From assembly GCA_007130045.1 (NCBI GenBank), contig SLTG01000070.1, positions 1-33,184 of the forward strand: a stretch of 33,184 bases of DNA. Direction: 5' to 3'. The stretch is from Opitutales bacterium (lineage in GTDB: Bacteria; Verrucomicrobiota; Verrucomicrobiia; Opitutales; T3Sed10-336). The notes under the pieces were generated by a model. That model made no database searches and was not told the origin of the DNA. It saw only the letters and a program-made list of their open reading frames with translations. The position numbers and the translations under genes were made by a program. Numbering within the stretch: position 1 is the stretch's first letter; each line of letters opens with the position of its first letter. Shown here in pieces: positions 23,805-31,739 of this stretch.

Positions 23805-24776
23805 TCAGCGGTTTTTCGGCAGGAAATAGCCCCTCTGCTTTTCGGATATTTCATAGCCCGCGCGTTCCATCACCTTTAACATGTCTTCCCAAACCGTACG
23901 CTTGACGCTCATGGAAGTGTTCCGGAGCAGGAAGGACGGGTGATAGGTGACCATCATCGGGATCCCGGAAAACTCGTTCCACGTCCCGCGGATCCGTCCC
24001 ATCCGCCGGTTCGGGTCCGGCCCGAGAAGCCCGTTCACCGCTGTGGCACCCAGAGCGATGAGGAATCTCGGCTTCACTGTATCGATTTGCGCCCGCAGAT
24101 AGGGAAGGCAAAAGGCCATCTCGTCGGGCGTGGGCGGACGGTTGCCGGCCATCGTCGGCGTCTCGGGTCGCCAGTTCATGATGTTGCCGATGTACACGTT
24201 CTCCCGGCTAAATCCCATTGCGCAGATTATCCGGTCGAGGAGTTTTCCGGCCGGACCGACGAACGGTTCGCCCGCTTTCTCCTCCTCAGCGCCCGGAGCC
24301 TCTCCGACGAAGAACAACTCTGAATCGATACTTCCCACGCCGAACACGACCCGGCAACCTTCGCGAACGTGCTCTCTACAAACCGGACAATTCAACACCC
24401 GCTCCCTGAGGGCCTCCCAGCGGGCCCGTTTGTCGCCTTCGGGAAGATCGACCACCGGCGGCGGGGGAATCGGCGCTCCGGCAACCTTGCTCTGCGATCC
24501 GGCCGGTCTGGCCTTCCTTTTCGGCACCCGGGCGGATTCCACCGGCAGGTCCGGAAGCCTCTCCGAGCCTCCGGGCGAAACCCGCGCCGGCTGCGAGGTC
24601 ACGCCGCCACCGCCGGCCGCAGTGACCCGGCCCGTCTGTTCCAGGCGTTCCTTCAATTTACGGATGGACGCGCCGGACACGTTGACGGTCCGCACGCCTT
24701 CCTTCTTCAACGCCTTCAACTCCTCAACGATGCCTTCCAGATGCCTCCGCATGGTGCGTGCACACCGCCCCCTCAC
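23805..24776 (-). CDS. udg: Family 4-like uracil-DNA glycosylase
   Basis: Removes uracil from DNA to start base excision repair. In the 323-residue product the catalytic domain spans about 115-310, with motif A GEAPGAEEE at 159-167, EPFVGPAGKLLD at 170-181, and the late motif TYHPSFLL near 278-285. Family 4 enzymes hold a 4Fe-4S cluster on four cysteines. Here Cys130 and Cys133 (NCPVC) and Cys223 are present, but the third, usually in 'KCRPP', is Trp202 (NWRPE); Cys141 is the only other nearby cysteine. The first 110 residues are a proline-, glycine- and arginine-rich extension. The GTG start at 24776 overlaps the riboflavin synthase stop as GTGA with a GGGAG site ten bases upstream; ATG at 24752 is an alternative. 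Confidence 0.88.
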   Translation of the reverse strand: MRGRCARTMRRHLEGIVEELKALKKEGVRTVNVSGASIRKLKERLEQTGRVTAAGGGGVTSQPARVSPGGSERLPDLPVESARVPKRKARPAGSQSKVAGAPIPPPPVVDLPEGDKRARWEALRERVLNCPVCREHVREGCRVVFGVGSIDSELFFVGEAPGAEEEKAGEPFVGPAGKLLDRIICAMGFSRENVYIGNIMNWRPETPTMAGNRPPTPDEMAFCLPYLRAQIDTVKPRFLIALGATAVNGLLGPDPNRRMGRIRGTWNEFSGIPMMVTYHPSFLLRNTSMSVKRTVWEDMLKVMERAGYEISEKQRGYFLPKNR

Positions 24777-25384
24777 GAGGCGCTGTCTCCCTCGCGGCGA
24801 AATTCGAGAATCCGGTCCACATACTTCCCGAGCATGTCGAACTCCAGATTGACACGCCTCCCGGGCTTCTTCTCCAACAGATTCGTCACCTCCAGCGTGT
24901 GGGGAATCAGCCAGACGGAAAACCCGGTTTCATCCGCTTCCGCCACCGTAAGAGACACCCCGTCGATGGCGACGCTCCCTTTGTAGATCAGGTACCGGTG
25001 AAACTTCCTCGGCACCACCACGTGCATGAACAGGTCGTCGCCGCGTCGCTCGGCCGTGTCCACTTCTCCGTGGCAATCGATATGGCCCGTCACAAAATGC
25101 CCTCCGACGCGTCCGTCGAAGCGAAGACTCCGCTCGAGATTCACCGAGCCGCCCTCCCGCAACTCCGAGAAGTTGGTCAGCCTGACCGTTTCATCGAGCA
25201 AGTCGAACGCGATCCTCCCCTCGTCCACCAAGACCACCGTCAGGCAACAGCCGTTGACCGCGAGGCTGTCTCCGACCGAAAGGCCGTCGAGCACCTTTTG
25301 CGCTTCCACTTCGAGTTTCCAGGCGTCCCCGCCTTTGAGGAAACTCACGACACGTCCTTTTTCTTCAACAATTCCGGTAAACAT
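24773..25384 (-). CDS. ribE: Riboflavin synthase, alpha chain
   Basis: Dismutates two molecules of 6,7-dimethyl-8-ribityllumazine to riboflavin. The 203-residue product shows the tandem lumazine-binding repeats of the family. Repeat one begins MFTGIVEEKGRV and has VNGCCLTV at 43-50. Repeat two contains GHFVTGHID and AIDGVSLTVAE. Length and start are standard, with the ATG at 25384. It is transcribed with the uracil-DNA glycosylase, whose start overlaps its stop by four bases. The 77 bases separating it from leuS are too short for an FMN riboswitch, and none is seen. Confidence 0.96.
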   Translation of the reverse strand: MFTGIVEEKGRVVSFLKGGDAWKLEVEAQKVLDGLSVGDSLAVNGCCLTVVLVDEGRIAFDLLDETVRLTNFSELREGGSVNLERSLRFDGRVGGHFVTGHIDCHGEVDTAERRGDDLFMHVVVPRKFHRYLIYKGSVAIDGVSLTVAEADETGFSVWLIPHTLEVTNLLEKKPGRRVNLEFDMLGKYVDRILEFRREGDSAS

Positions 25385-25461
25385 TCGCAGAATGATTAAA
25401 TTGACGCCTTCGGGGGAATCTTCAAGCTACGTTTCTTTTGGACAGGCAAACGATCGTTCCC

Positions 25462-28431
25462 ATGGCCACCGACTGCAAAGATTACGAACCCGTCAGAATC
25501 GAATCACACTGGCAGGATTACTGGAAAAAAGACAAGACCTTCCGTGCCGTCGATTTTTCCGAAAGACCGAAATTCTACGTCCTCGATATGTTTCCGTATC
25601 CGTCGGGCGCCGGGCTGCACGTCGGTCATCCGCTCGGCTACATCGCCACCGATATTTTCGCTCGCTACAAACGAATGCGGGGCTTCAACGTGCTCCACCC
25701 CATGGGCTTCGACGCGTTCGGACTCCCCGCCGAGCAATTCGCCGTCGAGCACGGAGTTCACCCCCGCGTCACAACCGGGAAGAACGTCGCCAACATGGTC
25801 CGCCAGCTCAAACGCCTCGGGCTGAGCTACGATTGGGACCGAGCCTTCGCCACCACCGACGTCGATTACTACCGCTGGACCCAGTGGATCTTCCTCCAGC
25901 TTTACCATAGCTGGTTCGACCCCGGCCGGAACCGCGCCCGGCCGATCGACGACCTTGTCGAAATGCTCGAATCCGGGAAACTCCGGATCGGCCGTGACCG
26001 CCGAATCCTGTTTCCCTCTCGCGACGAAACGGAGGACGGCAAACCGGATTCCTCCGGCGGCCGCGACTGGAACGGGCTTTCCGAAACGGAAAAACGCGAG
26101 GTCCTCGCCGCGCACCGTCTCGCCTACCTGGCCGACGTCCATGTCAACTGGTGCCCCGCACTGGGCACGGTGCTCGCCAACGAGGAGGTCACGAACGAAG
26201 GCCGCTCCGAACGCGGGAATTATCCGGTCTATCAGCGCCCGCTCAAACAGTGGATGCTTCGCATTACCGACTACGTGAAGCGGCTTGAGGACGAACTCGA
26301 CCTCGTCGATTGGCCCGAGCCCATCAAGCTCATGCAACACAATTGGATCGGGCGGTCCGAAGGCGCGGTGGCGCATTTCCCGGTTGGCGGTGAGCCGGCG
26401 ACAGACGCCGCGGCCGCCCGCGGGGAATCCGCGCCCGCGCTTTCGGTCTTCACAACCCGCCCCGACACTCTTTTCGGCGCCACCTACATGGTCCTCGCGC
26501 CCGAGCATCCTCTCGTCGATCAACTCGCGACACCGGACAGGCACGATGCCGTCGCCGAATACAAACGGCAGGCCGCCCGGCGCACCGAACTCGAACGGCA
26601 GGCTGACGCCAAGACCAAGAGCGGCGTCTTTACCGGCGCCTTTGCCGTCAACCCCGTCAACAACGAACGCATTCCGATCTGGATCGCCGATTACGTGCTG
26701 ATGGCCTACGGCACCGGCGCGATCATGGCCGTCCCCGCACATGACGAACGCGACTTTGAGTTCGCGAAACAGTTCCAGCTTCCGATCCGGGCCGTTGTCA
26801 TGCCCGGCGACGATTGGCTCAAGGAACAGGCGGACAAAACCGCGGCGGACGCCGGTATCAACGGAGCCCCCATCGACGAGATTCGCCGCCGCTATATCCG
26901 GCATCCCGACGTTTTCCCGGAGGCGTTTGTCGGGCAGGGTCTCAGCATCAACTCGTCCAACGACGAGGTCTCGCTCGACAATCTCGCCACCCCGGATGCC
27001 AAACGCACGATCAGCCGGTGGCTCAAGGATAAAGGTCTCGGCCGCACGCACGTTCAGTACAAGCTCCGCGACTGGCTCTTCAGCCGGCAGCGCTACTGGG
27101 GCGAGCCCTTTCCCATCCTTCACGGACCCGACGGCGAAATCCTCGCGGTCGAAGAGGACGAGCTGCCCGTGGAGCTTCCGGAAATGGAGGACTTTCGTCC
27201 GCACGGCTCCGACGATCCCGACGCCCCGCCCCGGCCACCGCTCGGAAGGGCTCCCGAATCGTGGCGTTTTGTTGAACGAAACGGCGTGCGGTACCAACGC
27301 GAACTTAACACCATGCCCCAGTGGGCGGGCTCGTGCTGGTACTACCTTCGTTTCTGTGATCCGGACAACAGGGAGCGCTTCGCCGGTCCCGAAGCCGAAC
27401 GCTACTGGATGCTGGGCGGCAAGGCAAAGGGACAGGCCGAAAACGGCGGAGTGGACCTCTATGTCGGCGGCGCCGAGCACGCCGTTCTCCACCTCCTCTA
27501 CGCCCGCTTCTGGCACAAGGTCCTCCACGATCTCGGCCACGTTTCCTCTCCGGAACCATTCGGGCGTCTGTTTAACCAGGGCTACATCCAGGCTTTCTAC
27601 TACGAGGACGAACGCGGCATGCGCGTTCCGGCCGACAAGGTCGTGGACCAGGACGGCAAGCCCGCCGAACAGGTCCAGGACGAGCCGGACCGTCGATTCT
27701 TCTTCGAAGGAAAGCCGGTCACCCAGCGGTACGGCAAAATGGGCAAATCCCTCAAGAACGCCGTGACGCCGGACGATATGTGCGAGGAATACGGGGCCGA
27801 CGCCTTGCGCGCGTACCTGATGTTCCTCGGCCCGCTCGAAGCGATGAAGACCTGGAACACCCAGGGTATCGAAGGGATCTCCCGTTTTCTGAAGCGAATC
27901 TGGCGGGAGTACGTGGACCGCGACGGAAACCGGCATCCAAAGATCGCGGACACCGCCGAATCGAACCCGGACACCCTTCGCCTCCTTCACGAAACGATCA
28001 AGAAGGTCGGCGAGGACATTGAAGAGCTGCGTTTCAACACCGCCATCTCGCAGATGATGATTTTCGTCAATCATCTGCAAAAAGCGGAATCCTTCAGCAT
28101 TGAAACCGCGAGGTCGTTCCTCAAGCTGCTCGCGCCCTTCGCGCCGCACCTCGCCGAGGAACTCTGGGCGCGATTGGACGATCGTTCTTCCATCTCCGCC
28201 GCATCCTGGCCCGAATACGATCCGGCCCGGCTCGAAGGCGCGAAGGTGAAGGTCGTCTTTCAGGTGAATGGGAAATACCGGGGCGACGCACTCGTTGACA
28301 AAGGCGCCGACCAGGACACCGTTCTCGCCGCCGCGAAGGATCATTCGAAAGTGGCCGCACACCTCGAAGGAAAAACCGTGCGCAAAGTCATCTATGTCCC
28401 GGGCAGAATTCTAAACATCGTGGTCTCATGA
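25462..28431 (+). CDS. leuS: Leucyl-tRNA synthetase
   Basis: Charges tRNA-Leu with leucine in the cytoplasm. The 989-residue product has the class I signature HVGH at 53-56 (HIGH type) after FPYPSGAGL, the CP1 editing domain (TTRPDTLFGATYMVLAPEHP and GTGAIMAVPAHDERD), and the second signature KMGKS at 759-763, Gly replacing the usual Ser. NTMPQWAGSCWYYLRF precedes it, and an anticodon-binding domain and C-terminal domain follow (VKVVFQVNGKYRG). It is over 100 residues longer than E. coli LeuRS, partly through a hydrophilic insert at about 155-220 after YHSWFDPGRNRARP. The zinc-type cysteine cluster near 'CCWRCD' of E. coli is absent. I chose the ATG at 25462; a TTG at 25438 is possible. It diverges from ribE. 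Confidence 0.97.
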   Translation: MATDCKDYEPVRIESHWQDYWKKDKTFRAVDFSERPKFYVLDMFPYPSGAGLHVGHPLGYIATDIFARYKRMRGFNVLHPMGFDAFGLPAEQFAVEHGVHPRVTTGKNVANMVRQLKRLGLSYDWDRAFATTDVDYYRWTQWIFLQLYHSWFDPGRNRARPIDDLVEMLESGKLRIGRDRRILFPSRDETEDGKPDSSGGRDWNGLSETEKREVLAAHRLAYLADVHVNWCPALGTVLANEEVTNEGRSERGNYPVYQRPLKQWMLRITDYVKRLEDELDLVDWPEPIKLMQHNWIGRSEGAVAHFPVGGEPATDAAAARGESAPALSVFTTRPDTLFGATYMVLAPEHPLVDQLATPDRHDAVAEYKRQAARRTELERQADAKTKSGVFTGAFAVNPVNNERIPIWIADYVLMAYGTGAIMAVPAHDERDFEFAKQFQLPIRAVVMPGDDWLKEQADKTAADAGINGAPIDEIRRRYIRHPDVFPEAFVGQGLSINSSNDEVSLDNLATPDAKRTISRWLKDKGLGRTHVQYKLRDWLFSRQRYWGEPFPILHGPDGEILAVEEDELPVELPEMEDFRPHGSDDPDAPPRPPLGRAPESWRFVERNGVRYQRELNTMPQWAGSCWYYLRFCDPDNRERFAGPEAERYWMLGGKAKGQAENGGVDLYVGGAEHAVLHLLYARFWHKVLHDLGHVSSPEPFGRLFNQGYIQAFYYEDERGMRVPADKVVDQDGKPAEQVQDEPDRRFFFEGKPVTQRYGKMGKSLKNAVTPDDMCEEYGADALRAYLMFLGPLEAMKTWNTQGIEGISRFLKRIWREYVDRDGNRHPKIADTAESNPDTLRLLHETIKKVGEDIEELRFNTAISQMMIFVNHLQKAESFSIETARSFLKLLAPFAPHLAEELWARLDDRSSISAASWPEYDPARLEGAKVKVVFQVNGKYRGDALVDKGADQDTVLAAAKDHSKVAAHLEGKTVRKVIYVPGRILNIVVS

Positions 28432-28483
28432 CCCAGGAGTTTTCGTTTCGTCCGTGTAACCAACCAGCCTTCCGAATCCTTTC

Positions 28484-29539
28484 TTGAACGGAGCCAAACT
28501 CACCGAATCGCAGGTCAGCTCGTTTCGCGAATCCCTCTTGTCGTGGTACCATGACAACAGGCGTGACCTGCCGTGGCGCCGGAATCCGTCGCTCTACAAA
28601 ACGGTCGTTTCCGAGTTCATGCTTCAACAAACCCAGGTGACTACGGTCCTGGGACATTTCGAACGCTGGATCAGCCGGTTTCCGGATTTCCACGCATTGG
28701 CCGCGGCGCCGGACGACGATGTCCTCAAGCATTGGGAAGGCCTCGGTTATTACTCCCGCGCACGAAACCTGCACCGCCTGGCAAAATCCGTTTCGAAAAT
28801 GGATTCCGTTCCCCGCAACGCCGAAGGGTGGATGCGTCTCCCGGGCGTTGGACCCTACACCGCCGCCGCCGTCACCAGCATTGCTTTCGCCGCAAGGTCC
28901 CCGTGCGTTGACGGCAACGTCGTTCGCATTCTCACCCGGCTCCAGGCGGATGCCGCCCCGTACCGCGACAGCTCGTCCGCGGCCCGGACCTCCGCCTCTC
29001 TCGCGGCAAAGCTGCTCGACCCGGCGTTTCCCGGCGACCACAACCAGGCGATGATGGAACTCGGCGCAACCGTCTGCGTTCGGCGGCGGCCGCTCTGCAC
29101 GAACTGCCCGGTCCGGCGGCACTGCCGCGCCTTCCGCCAGGGAGACCCGGCATCCTATCCGAAACTGGCTCCGAAACCCACCGAAAAGGTGCGGGTGGCC
29201 CGGCTGTGGTGTCGCCGCGGCAACGACCTCCTCCTTCACAAAATCGACTCCGACGCAAAACGGCTCGCCGGGCTTTACGAAATCCCTGAAGCCAACCATC
29301 TCGGGATCGACGCGGATTGTCCCGATCGACTCGGTCCGGTCATCGCAAAAAGGAGGCGGGGGATCACCCGCTTCCAAATCACCGAAACAATCCACCGGCA
29401 TCAGCCGGAGAAGACGCTCCGGTCCCCGCCCGGAACCTCCCTTGAATGGGTTCCGCTCGACCGCTTGCCGACGATTACCCTCTCCGGTCCCCATCGCAAA
29501 TGGGTGAACGAACTCATTGCCGAAGAAAAGCGCAAGTGA
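28484..29539 (+). CDS. mutY: A/G-specific adenine DNA glycosylase MutY
   Basis: Removes adenine mispaired with 8-oxoguanine. The 351-residue product has the catalytic Glu44 in EFMLQQTQV, the helix-hairpin-helix LPGVGPYTAAAV at 119-130 with the catalytic Asp143 in CVDGNVVRIL, and a complete 4Fe-4S loop with Cys198, Cys205, Cys208 and Cys214 in C-x6-C-x2-C-x5-C spacing. The C-terminal third is the NUDIX-like domain that senses 8-oxoguanine. The start is a TTG at 28484, needed to keep the normal N-terminus; the next ATG would cut into the catalytic domain. It follows leuS by 52 bases and precedes msrA by 84, so all three may share a transcript. Pairing with msrA suggests a common theme of oxidative damage repair. 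Confidence 0.96.
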   Translation: MNGAKLTESQVSSFRESLLSWYHDNRRDLPWRRNPSLYKTVVSEFMLQQTQVTTVLGHFERWISRFPDFHALAAAPDDDVLKHWEGLGYYSRARNLHRLAKSVSKMDSVPRNAEGWMRLPGVGPYTAAAVTSIAFAARSPCVDGNVVRILTRLQADAAPYRDSSSAARTSASLAAKLLDPAFPGDHNQAMMELGATVCVRRRPLCTNCPVRRHCRAFRQGDPASYPKLAPKPTEKVRVARLWCRRGNDLLLHKIDSDAKRLAGLYEIPEANHLGIDADCPDRLGPVIAKRRRGITRFQITETIHRHQPEKTLRSPPGTSLEWVPLDRLPTITLSGPHRKWVNELIAEEKRK

Positions 29540-29623
29540 GTCAGACGCGCGCTCGAGCGCCCTGTGCGGCGTTGCGCGGATTGCCTTGCATGGCCGGGCG
29601 CGACCGGATACCGTTTGGATGAA

Positions 29624-30172
29624 ATGACTGATTCCGTCCAACCCGATCCGCACGACGGTATTCGGACCGCCACATTCGGTGCGGGCTGTTTCTGGTGTGT
29701 CGAGGCGGCTTGTCAGCTTCTCGACGGTGTTGAATCCGCCGTTCCCGGTTACATGGGCGGAACGATCGTCAATCCCGCCTACGAACAGGTGTGCTCCGGC
29801 GATACCGGACACGCCGAGGTGGTGCGGGTGCGCTTCAATCCGGACAGGGTCGCATACAAAGACCTCCTGAACCTGTTCTGGAAGATTCACGATCCCACCA
29901 CACCCAACCGGCAGGGCGCCGATGTCGGAAGCCAGTATCGCTCGGTGATATTTTATCACGACGATCGCCAGAAGGAGGCCGCGGAGCGGAGTATAGAAGA
30001 TCTGGCGGCGTCGGGGATATTCAAGGATCCCGTGGTCACCGAAGTGACCCCCGCCTCGGAATTTTTTGAAGCCGAAGCGTATCACCACGACTATTACAAA
30101 CGCAATCGTCACGCGCCCTACTGCCAGGTCGTAATCGCACCCAAACTGAGAAAAAGCGGATTGGCGCAATGA
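29624..30172 (+). CDS. msrA: Peptide methionine sulfoxide reductase MsrA
   Basis: Reduces methionine-S-sulfoxide in proteins and free form. The 182-residue product carries the catalytic GCFWC motif at 21-25, with Cys22 as the nucleophile. It also has YMGG, CSGDTGHAEVVRVRFNP, FWKIHDPTTPNRQGADVGSQYRS and the C-terminal FFEAEAYHHDYY, all diagnostic. I chose the ATG at 29624 (MTDSVQPDP); a start 20 codons upstream adds an unrelated Cys- and Arg-containing leader. No MsrB domain is fused. It is likely co-transcribed with mutY. Confidence 0.97.
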   Translation: MTDSVQPDPHDGIRTATFGAGCFWCVEAACQLLDGVESAVPGYMGGTIVNPAYEQVCSGDTGHAEVVRVRFNPDRVAYKDLLNLFWKIHDPTTPNRQGADVGSQYRSVIFYHDDRQKEAAERSIEDLAASGIFKDPVVTEVTPASEFFEAEAYHHDYYKRNRHAPYCQVVIAPKLRKSGLAQ

Positions 30173-30225
30173 ATTCATTCAATGCGGCACGCCGGCAAAG
30201 AATAACCCGAACCCGTTCGTCTTGA

Positions 30226-30537
30226 ATGACCGTAGAGCCCATACCCGAAACACCACTGTCTCTTCCCGTCGCAATCATCGGCGGCGGCATGGTTGCCGCC
30301 TTCGTCGGCACGTTTGTCTTTTACCCGGTTATCGACCGTTATGTCCGTGACCGTTTTCGCCTGAGCCGCGGGCAGGCAATGGCTCTGCTCCTCGCCTGTG
30401 CCCTTTTCACAGGTCTCGTCGGCAGCGGTGTAACCTACCTCATGTTTCGCGACGACCCGCGTTACCAGCCCCCCGAAGAAAACGGCGCCGCATTGAACAC
30501 CTCGGCCGCCGAAATCCAGCTTGCGGGAAAAAAATGA
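30226..30537 (+). CDS. Small two-helix membrane protein, function unknown
   Basis: I do not recognise this 103-residue product. It has two clear hydrophobic segments, about 13-35 (VAIIGGGMVAAFVGTFVFYPVI) and about 50-73 (AMALLLACALFTGLVGSGVTYLMF). A short basic loop (DRYVRDRFRLSRGQ) between them should face the cytoplasm by the positive-inside rule, putting both ends outside. The C-terminus is polar. The ATG at 30226 is 53 bases after msrA, so it may be the last gene of the leuS-mutY-msrA run. Glycines in both helices suggest packing. Confidence 0.7.
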   Translation: MTVEPIPETPLSLPVAIIGGGMVAAFVGTFVFYPVIDRYVRDRFRLSRGQAMALLLACALFTGLVGSGVTYLMFRDDPRYQPPEENGAALNTSAAEIQLAGKK

Positions 30538-30582
30538 AATCCAACGGAAGTTTCTGATTCCCTTCGTCCCCCCCTGTGGCGT

Positions 30583-30596
30583 GCTTGCTTGCAAGC
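30583..30596. terminator. Weak palindrome between convergent genes
   Basis: GCTTGC (30583-30588) and GCAAGC (30591-30596) flank two bases in the 91-base space between the small membrane protein and the convergent cation transporter. There is no T run. It is the only candidate for termination here. Confidence 0.25.
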
Positions 30597-30628
30597 GTTC
30601 GGCCCGCGCAATCCTGCTGCAACCGATT

Positions 30629-31555
30629 TCAACCCGAAATGGGATGGTCGTGAATTCGCGCGTGGTCTTTTTTCGGTTCAAGGTGCGTTGTGACAAGCGC
30701 ACGCGGCTTCAGTACTTCCTGTATGCGTTCCTCGATCCGGGTTGCTTTCACGTGGGCGTCGCGAATCGGCGTGTTGTCGTCAAATAGAATGTGCAGGTCC
30801 ACCCAATGCCCGTCGCCGAGGTTCCGGTGGCGCAACTGGTGGTAATCGACCCCCAAATCCCTGGTCTCCCGGTCGAGCACCGCCCGAAGCTGACGATGCA
30901 CTTCCGGATCGGCGGTATCCATCAACCCGCCCACACTCTTGCGGATCAGGCCGAATCCGGTAAAAAGGATATTAGCGGCGACAAGAATGGCAAAAATGGG
31001 ATCCCACGGCAACCATCCCGTAATCATGGTCAATCCGAGCCCGATCAAAACCCCGATACTCGTCCAGGCGTCTGTGAGAATGTGTTTCCCATTCGCCTCA
31101 ACGATAAGGGAGTGTTTGCGCTTGCCGATCCAAACAAGGTAGACGCCGAGGGCGATGTTGATCACGACCGCGCACGCGGTCAACCCGGTCCCCAAACCAA
31201 GATTCTCAAGATGCAGCCCCGCGATCCACTTGCTGATCGCATCGTAGATAATGAACAATGCGGCGAGAACGATCATTCCGCCTTCAAAGCCTGCCGAGAA
31301 AAAGCTGATCTTGGCGTGTCCGTACGGATGATCCGAATCGGCGGGCTTCTGGGAAAGCCGCAAACTGAAAACCGCGAATCCGACCGCCACGATATGAATC
31401 GCCGATTCGGCCGCGTCCGCAAAAATCGCCGAAGAGCCGGTAATCCAGAACGCCCCGAACTTCACCAGGAACAGGATCAGCCCCACCGCAAGCGACACGT
31501 TCATCGCACGCCGGAGGAGAGCCTGGTCCTTTTCGCGAAGCCCGTGCAAATCCAT
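30629..31555 (-). CDS. Cation diffusion facilitator (CDF) family transporter
   Basis: Proton-coupled exporter of divalent metals such as zinc, iron or manganese. The 308-residue product has six predicted membrane helices across about 15-215 and a cytoplasmic C-terminal domain (about 215-295, LGVDYHQLRHRNLGDGHWVDLHILFD). Metal-site motifs are FADAAESAIH in helix 2 and KHILTDAWTS in helix 5, the latter giving the usual H-x3-D. DSDHPYGHAKISFFSAG is the conserved first cytoplasmic loop. The metal cannot be assigned with confidence. I chose the ATG at 31555 (MDLHGLREKDQ); an upstream start adds 26 basic residues unlike the family. No regulator is adjacent. The C-terminus ends in a histidine-containing tail (HARIHDHP). 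Confidence 0.92.
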   Translation of the reverse strand: MDLHGLREKDQALLRRAMNVSLAVGLILFLVKFGAFWITGSSAIFADAAESAIHIVAVGFAVFSLRLSQKPADSDHPYGHAKISFFSAGFEGGMIVLAALFIIYDAISKWIAGLHLENLGLGTGLTACAVVINIALGVYLVWIGKRKHSLIVEANGKHILTDAWTSIGVLIGLGLTMITGWLPWDPIFAILVAANILFTGFGLIRKSVGGLMDTADPEVHRQLRAVLDRETRDLGVDYHQLRHRNLGDGHWVDLHILFDDNTPIRDAHVKATRIEERIQEVLKPRALVTTHLEPKKDHARIHDHPISG

Positions 31556-31628
31556 CGAACCCTGCCTACCCGCATCCCTTTCCACGGGCAAACTTATTCT
31601 CCGAAACGCTTTCCCCGCACCCTTCCCG

Positions 31629-31647
31629 CGCATTCCGCCGGAATGCG
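31629..31647. terminator. Stem-loop between the repeat protein and CDF genes
   Basis: CGCATTCC (31629-31636) pairs perfectly with GGAATGCG (31640-31647) around a three-base GCC loop, 93 bases past the stop of the minus-strand repeat protein and before the CDF start. No T run follows. It probably separates the two transcripts. Confidence 0.5.
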
Positions 31648-31739
31648 AATCCCCCCGAACCCCAAGGTTTGGCCCGGACTGCCGTCGCGCTGCGTCTCAA
31701 TCTCCTGATAACCACCTCAATTGCTCAATACTCACCTTG

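Noticed and set aside
23805-24776. UdgX-type glycosylase
   Set aside because: The characteristic His-containing KRRIH-type loop is not present; the sequence reads NRRMGRIRG at the corresponding place.
25385-25461. FMN riboswitch upstream of riboflavin synthase
   Set aside because: Only 77 bases separate the divergent genes and none of the conserved FMN-element blocks is visible.
25504-28362. A 952-codon open frame antisense to leuS
   Set aside because: leuS is unmistakable on the other strand. The GC-biased third positions of leuS remove stops from this antisense frame, and its translation has no family motif.
28388-30178. A 596-codon minus-strand open frame across mutY and msrA
   Set aside because: It is antisense to two clearly identified enzymes and shows no recognisable domain.
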